10,943 bases of DNA, from assembly GCA_029882675.1 (NCBI GenBank), contig JAOUKJ010000088.1, positions 1 to 10,943 of the forward strand, given 5' to 3'. The notes under the pieces were generated by a model. It worked only from the letters and a program-made list of their open reading frames with translations, was not told the origin of the DNA and searched no databases. How positions within the stretch are numbered: position 1 is the first letter of the stretch; every line of letters starts with the position of its first letter. Source of the DNA: Cyclobacteriaceae bacterium (GTDB lineage: Bacteria; Bacteroidota; Bacteroidia; Cytophagales; Cyclobacteriaceae). The translations under genes were made by a program, and so were the position numbers. Of this stretch, positions 1-6,525 are shown one piece after another.

Positions 1-1
1 A

Positions 2-313
2 AGAAAATATTTCCTAAAAAGTAAGGAAACAGAAAATCCCACAGTACGCGTAGTTGCCGAACTGAGAAGAAAAATGTCATTTATGCGTCTCAACCTGATG
101 GATCCACGCTATAATGTCCCCGAAAAATATGACATCATATTTTGCCGTAATGTACTGATTTATTTTGACTGGGAAACCCAGGAAAAAGTCATTAACAAAT
201 TGTGTGAGCACCTCAAACCCGGTGGATACTTTTTCCTCGGTCATTCAGAATCGGCCTTGAACAAAAACGTGCCCCTAAAGCAAATTAAACCAACAGTATT
301 TATACGTAAATAA
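2..313 (+). CDS. cheR: CheR chemoreceptor methyltransferase, C-terminal part (5' end outside window)
   Basis: This is the C-terminal ~103 residues of an S-adenosylmethionine-dependent methyltransferase that methylates glutamates on chemoreceptors in the cytoplasm. The open frame runs into the window from its left edge (frame starting at base 2). It shows the end of the beta-subdomain (RKYFLK, then VRVVAELRRK), then the CheR signatures NLMD, DIIFCRNVLIYFD and the C-terminal LKPGGYFFLGHSES. An internal ATG at 74 lies inside this conserved block, so it is not the real start. The stop at 311-313 is 9 bases before the next gene, which fits one operon with the kinase-like protein, cheD and cheB. 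The start and the N-terminal helical domain cannot be seen. The family call is secure. Confidence 0.96.
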   Translation, partial: RKYFLKSKETENPTVRVVAELRRKMSFMRLNLMDPRYNVPEKYDIIFCRNVLIYFDWETQEKVINKLCEHLKPGGYFFLGHSESALNKNVPLKQIKPTVFIRK

Positions 314-322
314 TACAGACCT

Positions 323-1216
323 ATGGAATTAACTGATGAACAACTGATCAAAGAATTGAATACGCGGTTTGAAAACAACCACAAATTAATTGAAGAACAG
401 AAAGATCTGATGGGTCAGTTGGAGAAAATGAACGAAAAACTGCTGATTTCGGAAAAAGTGCAAAGCATGTTTCTTTCCAATATCCGCAATGAGATCAATA
501 ATCCCCTTACTTCGATCATGGGGCTTGCCAATGAATTGAAAGAACATCACAAGGATAATGAAAAATTTCACAAAAAAGCTGACCTGATATTTACCGAAGG
601 TTTTTTGTTGGAATTCCAGTTGTCAAATATTTTCATTGCAGCCGAAATGGAAGCCGGAGAAACCACGCCAAATATTGTCAATGTTGATATCGACAAACTG
701 ATAGATAGCACTTTTGAGTCATACAGGCACTTGTTGGATAAAAAAAATATGAAATATAAGTATCAGTCCAACATTCCCGGAGGGGAAAGTTTCAAGACGG
801 ATGCCGAAAAATTTAAAACCATCATCTGCAACCTGTTGATGAATGCCATTGAATTTAGCCCACAGGGAAGTAAAGTTGAAATCATCACGCTCTTAAATGA
901 AGACCGGTTGCTCGAAGTAAAGATTATCGATGAAGGGGTTGGTATCCCGGAAGATAGCCTGCAAATAATTTTTGACCGCTTTGTACAGTTGGATACCGGA
1001 TCAACAAAAATGCATTTGGGACACGGAATAGGACTTTCTGTGGTTAAATCACTACTGGAATTTATGGAGGGTAGTATTGAATTATCAAGCAAGGTAAATC
1101 ACGGAAGTGCATTTACAATCCATCTCCCTGAAAGCCATTCTGCTGATGAAATGGATGAATTTGCTGAGGACGGTAATGAGTTTTTATTTTTTGATGAGGA
1201 TGCCCAGGATTTATGA
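323..1216 (+). CDS. Soluble histidine-kinase-like protein lacking the phosphoacceptor His, in che operon
   Basis: A 297-residue cytoplasmic protein with no transmembrane segment. Residues 1-48 are charged and probably coiled coil; residues ~45-110 form a HisKA-like dimerisation domain; residues ~155-272 form a HATPase_c domain with an N box (NLLMNAIEF), a G1 box (DEGVGIPE), an F-type stretch (IFDRFVQLD) and a G2 box (GHGIGLSVV). The tail (273-297) is strongly acidic. The H box reads FLSNIRNEINNPLTSI, where typical kinases have SHE followed by basic/T/P-L: Asn56 (codon 488-490) replaces the phosphorylated His. Glu57 and Asn60 keep the ExxT/N pattern needed for phosphatase activity in HisKA kinases. 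It overlaps cheD by 4 bases (ATGA), so it is translationally coupled to the chemotaxis genes. Seen: domain boxes and the missing His. Inferred: a role as phosphatase or scaffold for CheY or CheB. A bona fide kinase using another residue is less likely. Confidence 0.9.
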   Translation: MELTDEQLIKELNTRFENNHKLIEEQKDLMGQLEKMNEKLLISEKVQSMFLSNIRNEINNPLTSIMGLANELKEHHKDNEKFHKKADLIFTEGFLLEFQLSNIFIAAEMEAGETTPNIVNVDIDKLIDSTFESYRHLLDKKNMKYKYQSNIPGGESFKTDAEKFKTIICNLLMNAIEFSPQGSKVEIITLLNEDRLLEVKIIDEGVGIPEDSLQIIFDRFVQLDTGSTKMHLGHGIGLSVVKSLLEFMEGSIELSSKVNHGSAFTIHLPESHSADEMDEFAEDGNEFLFFDEDAQDL

Positions 1217-1689
1217 TCGGAATAAAAGAAAACATATCTACACATTTCCTCTATCCTTCCAACCTCTTTGTCAGCAAGGAAAGGCACTATGTTACCACTA
1301 TACTGGGGTCATGTGTAGCTATATGTTTATATAACACTAAATACCATTACGGGGGAATAAACCATTATATGCTTCCCCTATGGAATGGCAATGGCCTGGC
1401 TTCTCCCCGTTATGGAAACATAGCCAATGAAAAGCTATATGAGAAATTAAAACAACTGGGTAGTCTGGATGGTCACCTCATCGCCAAAGTCTTTGGCGGA
1501 GCAAATCAGATCAACAGTACTACCAGTATTGGTGAAAAAAACATCAATGTGGCTTTTGATATGCTCAAAGAATTTAAAATTAATGTAGTGGCACAGAGTG
1601 TCGGGGGAACCATTGGACGAAAAATCATTTTCGACACCTATAGTGGCGCTGTAAAAATGAAGTTTGTGAAAGAACAAAAGAAAGAGTAA
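1213..1689 (+). CDS. cheD: CheD chemoreceptor glutamine deamidase
   Basis: A 158-residue CheD, a cytoplasmic enzyme that converts selected receptor glutamines to glutamate and, in some bacteria, binds CheC. The catalytic cysteine lies in ILGSCVAI (Cys34), the catalytic histidine in GGINHYMLP (His51), and Thr28 is at the matching distance for the third active-site residue; the Cys-His spacing of 17 equals that of Thermotoga CheD. Further family blocks are AKVFGGANQ, the GGTIGRKI segment and the terminal YSGAVKMKFV. Length is normal for the family. The start ATG at 1213 overlaps the stop of the kinase-like gene, giving tight coupling. The downstream MCP has Gln-rich stretches in its methylation helices (QQASSAEE, NIQQN) that are plausible substrates. 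Confidence 0.96.
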   Translation: MIGIKENISTHFLYPSNLFVSKERHYVTTILGSCVAICLYNTKYHYGGINHYMLPLWNGNGLASPRYGNIANEKLYEKLKQLGSLDGHLIAKVFGGANQINSTTSIGEKNINVAFDMLKEFKINVVAQSVGGTIGRKIIFDTYSGAVKMKFVKEQKKE

Positions 1690-1738
1690 ACAGTGAATAA
1701 TAAATAGTAAACAGGACTAATTAGGCATAAAAAAATAA

Positions 1739-2848
1739 ATGAAAAAGGATCCCATAAAAATACTTATTGTAGACGATTCTGCACTGGTGAGACAAACCCT
1801 TCAGGAAATCTTTGACAGTGATCCGGATCTGGAAGTAATTGATACGGCATCAGACCCTTATGTTGCCGTAAAAAAAATGAGGGAAAATGTACCTGACGTC
1901 ATTTCCCTGGATATAGAAATGCCACGAATGGATGGTCTAACTTTTCTTCAAAAACTCATCGCCCAACACCCTATTCCGGTCGTAATAATATCTACACTTA
2001 CTGAACAGGGCAGTGATTTAGCCCTCCGTGCCCTTGAGTATGGTGCTGTAGAAGTTATTACCAAACCAAAATTAGATACCAAAACCCGCCTTAAAGAAGC
2101 ACAGATCAGGCTGTGTGACAAAATAAAGGCAGCCGCCCAGTCAAAGATAAAAAGGAAAAGCCACCATCAGCAAGTACAGCACGTACAACACCCTACCTCA
2201 TCTAAAATACAAGTAGCAAAAAAACTCACGGCAGATGTCATCATTAAAAAGCCGGAAGGGAAGTTGGTATTTAAAACAACCGAATCCATTATTGCCATTG
2301 GAGCTTCTACCGGCGGTACTGAAGCGCTCAAGGTGGTATTGATGGGCATGCCACTTGACTGCCCGGGAATTGTAATTGTACAACATATGCCTGAGTTGTT
2401 TACGCGGCAATTTGCACAGCGGCTTGACCAAATTTGCCAGATCAGTGTAAAAGAAGCCGAAGACGGTGACAGCGTATTAAAAGGCCAGGCCCTCATCGCC
2501 CCGGGAAACTCCCATATGATGCTCCAACGAAGTGGAGCCAGGTATTACGTGAAGGTGAAAGACGGCCCGCTCGTTAACCGGCACAAACCCTCCGTTGATG
2601 TTCTTTTTCGTTCGGCTGCACGCTATGCCGGTCGAAATGCTGTAGGAGCAATCCTCACCGGAATGGGTGCAGACGGCGCCAAAGGCTTGCTGGAAATGAA
2701 AGAAACCGGGGCATATACCATTGCCCAGGATGAGAAATCCTGTGTAGTCTTCGGAATGCCCAATGAAGCTATTAAACTGGGCGGTGCGGATGAGGTACAA
2801 TCATTGGAAAAAATATCACAGAGTATCCTGAGACACGTCAGGGCTTAG
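1739..2848 (+). CDS. cheB: CheB receptor methylesterase with receiver domain
   Basis: A 369-residue protein-glutamate methylesterase that removes methyl groups from chemoreceptors and is activated by phosphorylation. Residues ~6-112 are a receiver domain with the acidic pair Asp12-Asp13, phosphoacceptor Asp58 (SLDIEMPRMDG) and Lys109. Residues ~130-180 are a hydrophilic linker rich in Lys, His and Gln. Residues ~183-369 are the esterase domain with catalytic Ser190 (IGASTGGT), His216 (VQHMP) and Asp312 (TGMGADG); the spacing matches the Ser164/His190/Asp286 triad of Salmonella CheB. The gene follows cheD after 49 bases with no visible terminator, so it is probably the last gene of the cheR-kinase-cheD-cheB operon. 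No Shine-Dalgarno sequence is present, and the upstream bases are A-rich. Confidence 0.97.
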   Translation: MKKDPIKILIVDDSALVRQTLQEIFDSDPDLEVIDTASDPYVAVKKMRENVPDVISLDIEMPRMDGLTFLQKLIAQHPIPVVIISTLTEQGSDLALRALEYGAVEVITKPKLDTKTRLKEAQIRLCDKIKAAAQSKIKRKSHHQQVQHVQHPTSSKIQVAKKLTADVIIKKPEGKLVFKTTESIIAIGASTGGTEALKVVLMGMPLDCPGIVIVQHMPELFTRQFAQRLDQICQISVKEAEDGDSVLKGQALIAPGNSHMMLQRSGARYYVKVKDGPLVNRHKPSVDVLFRSAARYAGRNAVGAILTGMGADGAKGLLEMKETGAYTIAQDEKSCVVFGMPNEAIKLGGADEVQSLEKISQSILRHVRA

Positions 2849-2971
2849 TACGTTTTTGGTTATAATATCAGTTATTGTTGGCGGAAGCATATTTTTTTGC
2901 CCTCCAGACACAAAAACAAAGCCCCATACCTTCGTGTGGTGAGAATGTATTCTTGTTCAAAATCTGGATGA

Positions 2972-2993
2972 AATTTCAGCCATGTCTGAAATT
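2972..2993. repeat. 8-bp inverted repeat, 6-base loop
   Basis: AATTTCAG (2972-2979) and CTGAAATT (2986-2993) are perfect reverse complements around a 6-base loop. There is no T tract after it on either strand, so it is not a convincing terminator. It could be an operator or simply part of a dispersed intergenic element. Confidence 0.45.
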
Positions 2994-3022
2994 CACTCAA
3001 TGGCATGATACACCGCATCGTG

Positions 3023-3059
3023 TACGTATATTTACCAATACAAGATACGTGTAAATACC
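3023..3059. repeat. Degenerate 14-bp direct repeat upstream of the chemoreceptor gene
   Basis: TACGTATATTTACC (3023-3036) and TACGTGTAAATACC (3046-3059) agree at 11 of 14 positions with a 23-base start-to-start distance, about two helical turns. Overlapping them, TATTTAC (3029-3035) and GTAAATA (3051-3057) form an inverted pair. The position 26 bases before a possible -7 box (3085-3092) would suit a regulator site, but no known regulator is recognised. Confidence 0.35.
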
Positions 3060-3220
3060 TATTAAAGTGCATTTTTTTGTGCTATATTTTTGTTTTTACT
3101 GAAAAGGAAGCAAAAATATTACACCAACAAGAAATCCTTACATCCTACCTGATGAATATTTTGTGATGTTTATCATATTCTAATTAAGTATATTGTTTAA
3201 ACATCCATAAACAATACGTA

Positions 3221-5296
3221 ATGATTAGTATAAAAAAACTTAAATTTAAGAACAAGTTGGCCCTTATGCTCCTGTTCCCATTAGCAGGAGTTCTATTCTT
3301 TTCCGTAAGTAACATTTCTCAAAAATTTAATATTTACAGCGAAATGGCTGACATTGAAAAACTGACGAGCATCAGTCAATCCATCAGTGCGCTGGTACAT
3401 GAGCTCCAAAAAGAACGGGGCAATACCGCAGGATTTATCGGAAGTAATGGAAGTGATTTTGTACAATCCCTGAAGGATCAACACAAACTCACCGATCGTA
3501 GAATAAGTGAGCTTAATAACAAAATAGAAGAAGTTGGAAAAGCTAATATGGACTCGAAAGTGGAAGCGGCCCTCAATAAAGCGCTTAATGAACTCACTGA
3601 AATTGGGAATAAACGAAAATCCATTACTTCACTACAAATAGCAACGGCCGAGGCCATTGGTTACTACACCAACATGAATACACTATTCATTAGCACCATA
3701 ACCATGGTCACAAAAGCGAGTTCGAGTGCGGACATCACTCTGATAACCTCCGCATACGTCAATTTTCTTCAGGGAAAAGAGCGAGCGGGGATTGAGCGTG
3801 CAGTACTCAGCAACACTTTTGCTTCGGATATGTTTGGAGAAGGAATGTACAACCGTTTCAGTGAACTGGTCACTACACAAAACAACTATAATGCGGTTTT
3901 TCTTACATATGCGAATGATGAGCAGGCTACTTTTTACAATAACAAGCTCAATGTGCCTGCGGTAAAAGAAGTTGAACGCATGCGTGGCATTGCCTACGCC
4001 AATGCGCAAACAGGAGGGTTTGGTATTAATGCAAAGGATTGGTTTCAGACCATTTCTGATAAAATAAATGTACTCAAGCAAATTGAAGATAAAATTGCAT
4101 CAGATTTAATACTCCGCACCAACGAGTTAAAAACCGAAGCCTCAACGACCTTATGGTTTAATATTATACTTTCCATTATAGTCATTTCCCTGGCCATATT
4201 TATGGCTGTCTTTTTAGCCACTCAAATATTAAACCAGATGGGAGGGGAACCAGCCCTTGTTACTGAAATAGCTACAAACATTGCCAATGGAGACCTTACA
4301 ACCATCAACAGGCTTTCGATTGATCGTACAAACACCAAAGGTTTGGTTCAGGCGATGGTTTCCATGAATGATAAATTAAACGATGTCATTGGAACAATAT
4401 CGATGGCCGGGGCACAGATTAACCAGGCCAGCAAGGAGATGAATGACTCGGCACAGGTCATGTCAGAGGGCTCTACTCAACAGGCATCCAGCGCAGAGGA
4501 GGTATCATCGTCTATGGAAGAAATGGCCGCAAATATTCAACAAAACACAGATAATTCAAAAGAAACACAAGGCATGGCCCGCAAAGCGGCTGAAGGTATC
4601 CAAAGTGCAAACGAGTCTGTTGAGGAAACAGTCATTCAAATGAAAACCATTGCCGAAAAAATTTCAATCATCGGTGAGATTGCACGGCAAACAAACCTTC
4701 TGGCATTAAATGCCGCAGTAGAAGCCGCACGTGCTGGTGAGCATGGCAAAGGCTTTGCCGTGGTTGCTGCTGAGGTGCGCAAACTTGCTGAGCGCAGTCA
4801 GCTGGCAGCCAGTGAAATTGATGTTGTTTCTAAAAAAAGTGTGGATATTGCCATCAAATCAGGCAAATTACTCACGGAAATTGTACCTGATATTCAAAAG
4901 ACGGCCGATCTTGTTCAGGAAATCACGGCATCCAGCATAGAGATGTCAACGGGATCTGACCAGGTTAACAGCGCAATACAGCAACTCAATCAGGTAGTAC
5001 AGCAAAATGCGGCTAATGCAGAAGAAATAGCGGCCACCAGTGAACAACTCAATAGCCAGTCACAGCAAATGGAAGAAGCAATGGCTTATTTTACAACAGA
5101 AAGTAAAGGCAATGATTCGAAACACACCACAAAAAGATCTTCTCAAAACACCTATTCCCCAAAGGGTGCAATAAAAAACGGTCAATTCTCAAACAAAAAG
5201 GCCAGTGGAATAAAACAAAATAATCCCGAACCCAGTGACATTAAAATTGAGCCCGGCCGGGAGGATGGTATCGATAATGAATATGAAAAATTTTAA
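3221..5296 (+). CDS. Methyl-accepting chemotaxis protein with NIT-type sensor domain
   Basis: A 691-residue inner-membrane chemoreceptor. Transmembrane segment 1 spans ~13-31. An all-helical periplasmic domain (~40-305) shows NIT (nitrate/nitrite-sensing family) features: HELQKERGNTAGFIGS near its start and NFLQGKERAGIERAVL in its second half. Transmembrane segment 2 lies at ~310-337, followed by a HAMP-like region (MGGEPALVTEIATNIANGDL). The signalling domain has methylation-helix Glu/Gln pairs (STQQASSAEE) and the conserved hairpin tip beginning at ~485 (EIARQTNLLALNAAVEAARA). After ~Met621 comes a hydrophilic tail of about 65 residues ending in EYEKF, which fits the aromatic-x-x-aromatic pattern of CheR/CheB-docking pentapeptides. 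The ligand is not known; NIT membership suggests but does not prove nitrate/nitrite. It lies directly after the adaptation enzymes, which are its likely partners. Confidence 0.95.
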   Translation: MISIKKLKFKNKLALMLLFPLAGVLFFSVSNISQKFNIYSEMADIEKLTSISQSISALVHELQKERGNTAGFIGSNGSDFVQSLKDQHKLTDRRISELNNKIEEVGKANMDSKVEAALNKALNELTEIGNKRKSITSLQIATAEAIGYYTNMNTLFISTITMVTKASSSADITLITSAYVNFLQGKERAGIERAVLSNTFASDMFGEGMYNRFSELVTTQNNYNAVFLTYANDEQATFYNNKLNVPAVKEVERMRGIAYANAQTGGFGINAKDWFQTISDKINVLKQIEDKIASDLILRTNELKTEASTTLWFNIILSIIVISLAIFMAVFLATQILNQMGGEPALVTEIATNIANGDLTTINRLSIDRTNTKGLVQAMVSMNDKLNDVIGTISMAGAQINQASKEMNDSAQVMSEGSTQQASSAEEVSSSMEEMAANIQQNTDNSKETQGMARKAAEGIQSANESVEETVIQMKTIAEKISIIGEIARQTNLLALNAAVEAARAGEHGKGFAVVAAEVRKLAERSQLAASEIDVVSKKSVDIAIKSGKLLTEIVPDIQKTADLVQEITASSIEMSTGSDQVNSAIQQLNQVVQQNAANAEEIAATSEQLNSQSQQMEEAMAYFTTESKGNDSKHTTKRSSQNTYSPKGAIKNGQFSNKKASGIKQNNPEPSDIKIEPGREDGIDNEYEKF

Positions 5297-5311
5297 TTGT
5301 AAATGATTAAA

Positions 5312-5349
5312 AAAAACCCGGTATACAAATTTCTTTATACCGGGTTTTT
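5312..5349. terminator. Bidirectional intrinsic terminator between the chemoreceptor gene and cheY
   Basis: A perfect 14-bp stem pairs AAAAACCCGGTATA (5312-5325) with TATACCGGGTTTTT (5336-5349) around a 10-base loop. It is followed by a T-rich run on the + strand, and the run of 8 A at 5309-5316 gives a T tract on the - strand. It lies 15 bases after the receptor stop and about 35 bases after the stop of the convergent cheY, so it should end both transcripts. Confidence 0.93.
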
Positions 5350-5384
5350 CTTTTTATACAATTCTTTTTTATATATTTCTTTCT

Positions 5385-5741
5385 TCAAAGGGCATCCAAG
5401 GCATCCAGCAATTGATCCGGTGTAAATGGCTTCACCAGATAGTCTTTTGCGCCCAGGCTCAGGCCTTCATTAATCACTGCATCCTGACCAACACCACTAA
5501 TCATGATTACATCCGGATTTATGCCTTCTTCTTTATATACTTTCAGTACTTCTGTGCCGTTTATGTCAGGTAATACATTATCGAGGGTTACAATATCCGG
5601 ATTGAGTTCGAGGGTCATTTCAATCGCATCTTCACCATTCTCAGCTTCGCCAACGACTACATAACCTGCGTCTTCAAGTGTTTCCCGGATGAGCTCCCTC
5701 ATAAACAACGAATCATCGACAACCAATACAGTTTTTGCCAT
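5385..5741 (-). CDS. cheY: CheY-type single-domain response regulator
   Basis: A 118-residue stand-alone receiver domain with all active-site residues: Asp9-Asp10, phosphoacceptor Asp54 (VTLDNVLPDING), Ser82 (MISG) and Lys104 (VKPF). There is no output domain, as expected for CheY, which carries the signal from the kinase CheA to a motility device. The nearby chemotaxis genes support a chemotaxis role, and CheY may be dephosphorylated by the kinase-like protein encoded at 323-1216. It is convergent to the receptor gene and in the same direction as the hydrogenase operon, 255 bases after hyaD. A candidate promoter lies at 5972-6001. If the organism glides rather than swims, the target would be the gliding system and not a flagellar switch; nothing in the window decides this. 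Confidence 0.92.
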   Translation of the reverse strand: MAKTVLVVDDSLFMRELIRETLEDAGYVVVGEAENGEDAIEMTLELNPDIVTLDNVLPDINGTEVLKVYKEEGINPDVIMISGVGQDAVINEGLSLGAKDYLVKPFTPDQLLDALDAL

Positions 5742-5781
5742 TATTTTTCTTTTTTTTTAAAAGTTATGTAAACATAAAACT

Positions 5782-5789
5782 CCCCCCCC
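5782..5789. repeat. Homopolymer tract of 8 C (8 G on the cheY strand)
   Basis: Eight consecutive C on the + strand sit about 40 bases upstream of the cheY start codon. A second homopolymer, 8 T (5751-5758), lies between it and the start. Such tracts can vary in length by slippage; here they are in the predicted untranslated leader and so would affect expression rather than reading frame. Confidence 0.6.
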
Positions 5790-5971
5790 TACTTCTCTAA
5801 TACTTACCGAATGACCGTTTACAAAATAATCATTACAGCTTCTTCATTCACACAAAGCGTGAATATAACATATTTTTTTTTCACTTTAAAGCCAGCGAGA
5901 AAAACATAGAAAGGTTCAACCAATTTTCCTTAAATCTCACAACAACTCAAAGCCTGACTCTATAAACGACA

Positions 5972-6001
5972 CAAATATATACACTAATTTTTATTTTCAA
6001 T
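5972..6001 (-). promoter_or_regulatory. Candidate Bacteroidota-type promoter for cheY
   Basis: Read on the - strand, TATATTTG (5979-5972) is a full match to the TAnnTTTG -7 consensus. ATTG (6001-5998) stands 18 bases upstream, close to the usual TTTG -33 spacing of about 19-21. It overlaps the stop codon of hyaD and would give a cheY leader of roughly 220 bases containing the 8-G tract. AT-rich intergenic DNA gives chance matches, so this is only a candidate. Confidence 0.35.
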
Positions 6002-6485
6002 TTACTGATCCATTCAGGCCTTGTAAGATATTGGTTATTTTTTTAAAAACTTCGGGTATGGATGCCTTCACATTTTTAGAAAGAACCATTTTCATCAACT
6101 GGATTTCAGTGATAGAAACTGTGATTAGGTAAATTTTAGGTAATTTTCCCAAAATAATAGCCGACTCTACCAGGTCTTTTAAACCGATGTCATGTGCTGT
6201 AAGGGCACGGGGAAAATCGGACGAAAAACGAGGTTCGATCAGGCTAATTGTACCTTCCGGCTGGCCATCCATCGTGGCATCAACCATAATGATGTATTTA
6301 TATTCTTCAAAAAGTGACAACAGATGAAACCCCCCGGTTCCTCCGTCAATAATATCTGCTTGTAAGTTTTTCTGTTTATTTTCCAGTTCCCGAACGACAT
6401 GCACCCCTATTCCCTCATCGCCCATCAATAAATTCCCAATACCTAATATAAGCGTATTTCTTTTTTCAGGGTGATTATCAATCAT
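5997..6485 (-). CDS. hyaD: [NiFe]-hydrogenase large-subunit maturation endopeptidase (HyaD/HybD family)
   Basis: A 162-residue cytoplasmic protease that cuts the C-terminal extension from the hydrogenase large subunit after nickel is inserted. The N-terminal motif LGIGNLLMGDEGIG carries Glu24, IIMVDA carries Asp69 and LTAHDIGL carries His98; these match the nickel-sensing Glu16/Asp62/His93 of E. coli HybD. Length is normal. It is the last gene of the hydrogenase operon, 40 bases after the cytochrome gene. The substrate is evidently the large subunit encoded upstream (7260-8978), which has a 15-residue tail after its last metal-ligand motif. No terminator is visible after this gene. Confidence 0.95.
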   Translation of the reverse strand: MIDNHPEKRNTLILGIGNLLMGDEGIGVHVVRELENKQKNLQADIIDGGTGGFHLLSLFEEYKYIIMVDATMDGQPEGTISLIEPRFSSDFPRALTAHDIGLKDLVESAIILGKLPKIYLITVSITEIQLMKMVLSKNVKASIPEVFKKITNILQGLNGSVN

Positions 6486-6525
6486 TTAGTTACAATATTA
6501 TTTAAGTTGTATATTCAGGCTAAGA

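Larger units (their letters stand above)
2849..3220. other. Intergenic region upstream of the chemoreceptor gene
   Basis: This 372-base gap separates cheB from the chemoreceptor gene. It contains a hairpin (2972-2993), a degenerate direct repeat (3023-3059), and a TATTTTTG at 3085-3092 that matches the Bacteroidota -7 consensus TAnnTTTG but has no convincing TTTG -33 partner at the usual distance. No clear intrinsic terminator for cheB is visible. A 66-codon minus-strand open frame (2872-3072) has no recognisable domain and is probably not a gene. The most likely role is a separate promoter and control region for the receptor. Confidence 0.5.

Noticed and set aside
74..313. Separate 79-residue gene starting at the ATG at 74
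   Set aside because: The open frame continues upstream to the window edge with CheR-like residues, so the ATG is internal to a larger cheR.
763..1092. 109-codon minus-strand open frame inside the kinase-like gene
   Set aside because: Antisense to the conserved ATPase boxes; its Ser/Ile/Pro-rich translation is a typical shadow frame.
2872..3072. 66-codon open frame on the minus strand between cheB and the receptor gene
   Set aside because: No recognisable domain, it contains the hairpin and direct repeats, and it has no clear initiation signals; most likely chance or a trace of a dispersed intergenic repeat.
5846..5864. ATTCAC / GTGAAT hairpin in the gap between hyaD and cheY as a terminator of the hya operon
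   Set aside because: Only a 6-bp AT-rich stem, and in the direction of hya transcription no T tract follows it; the T run is on the other side.
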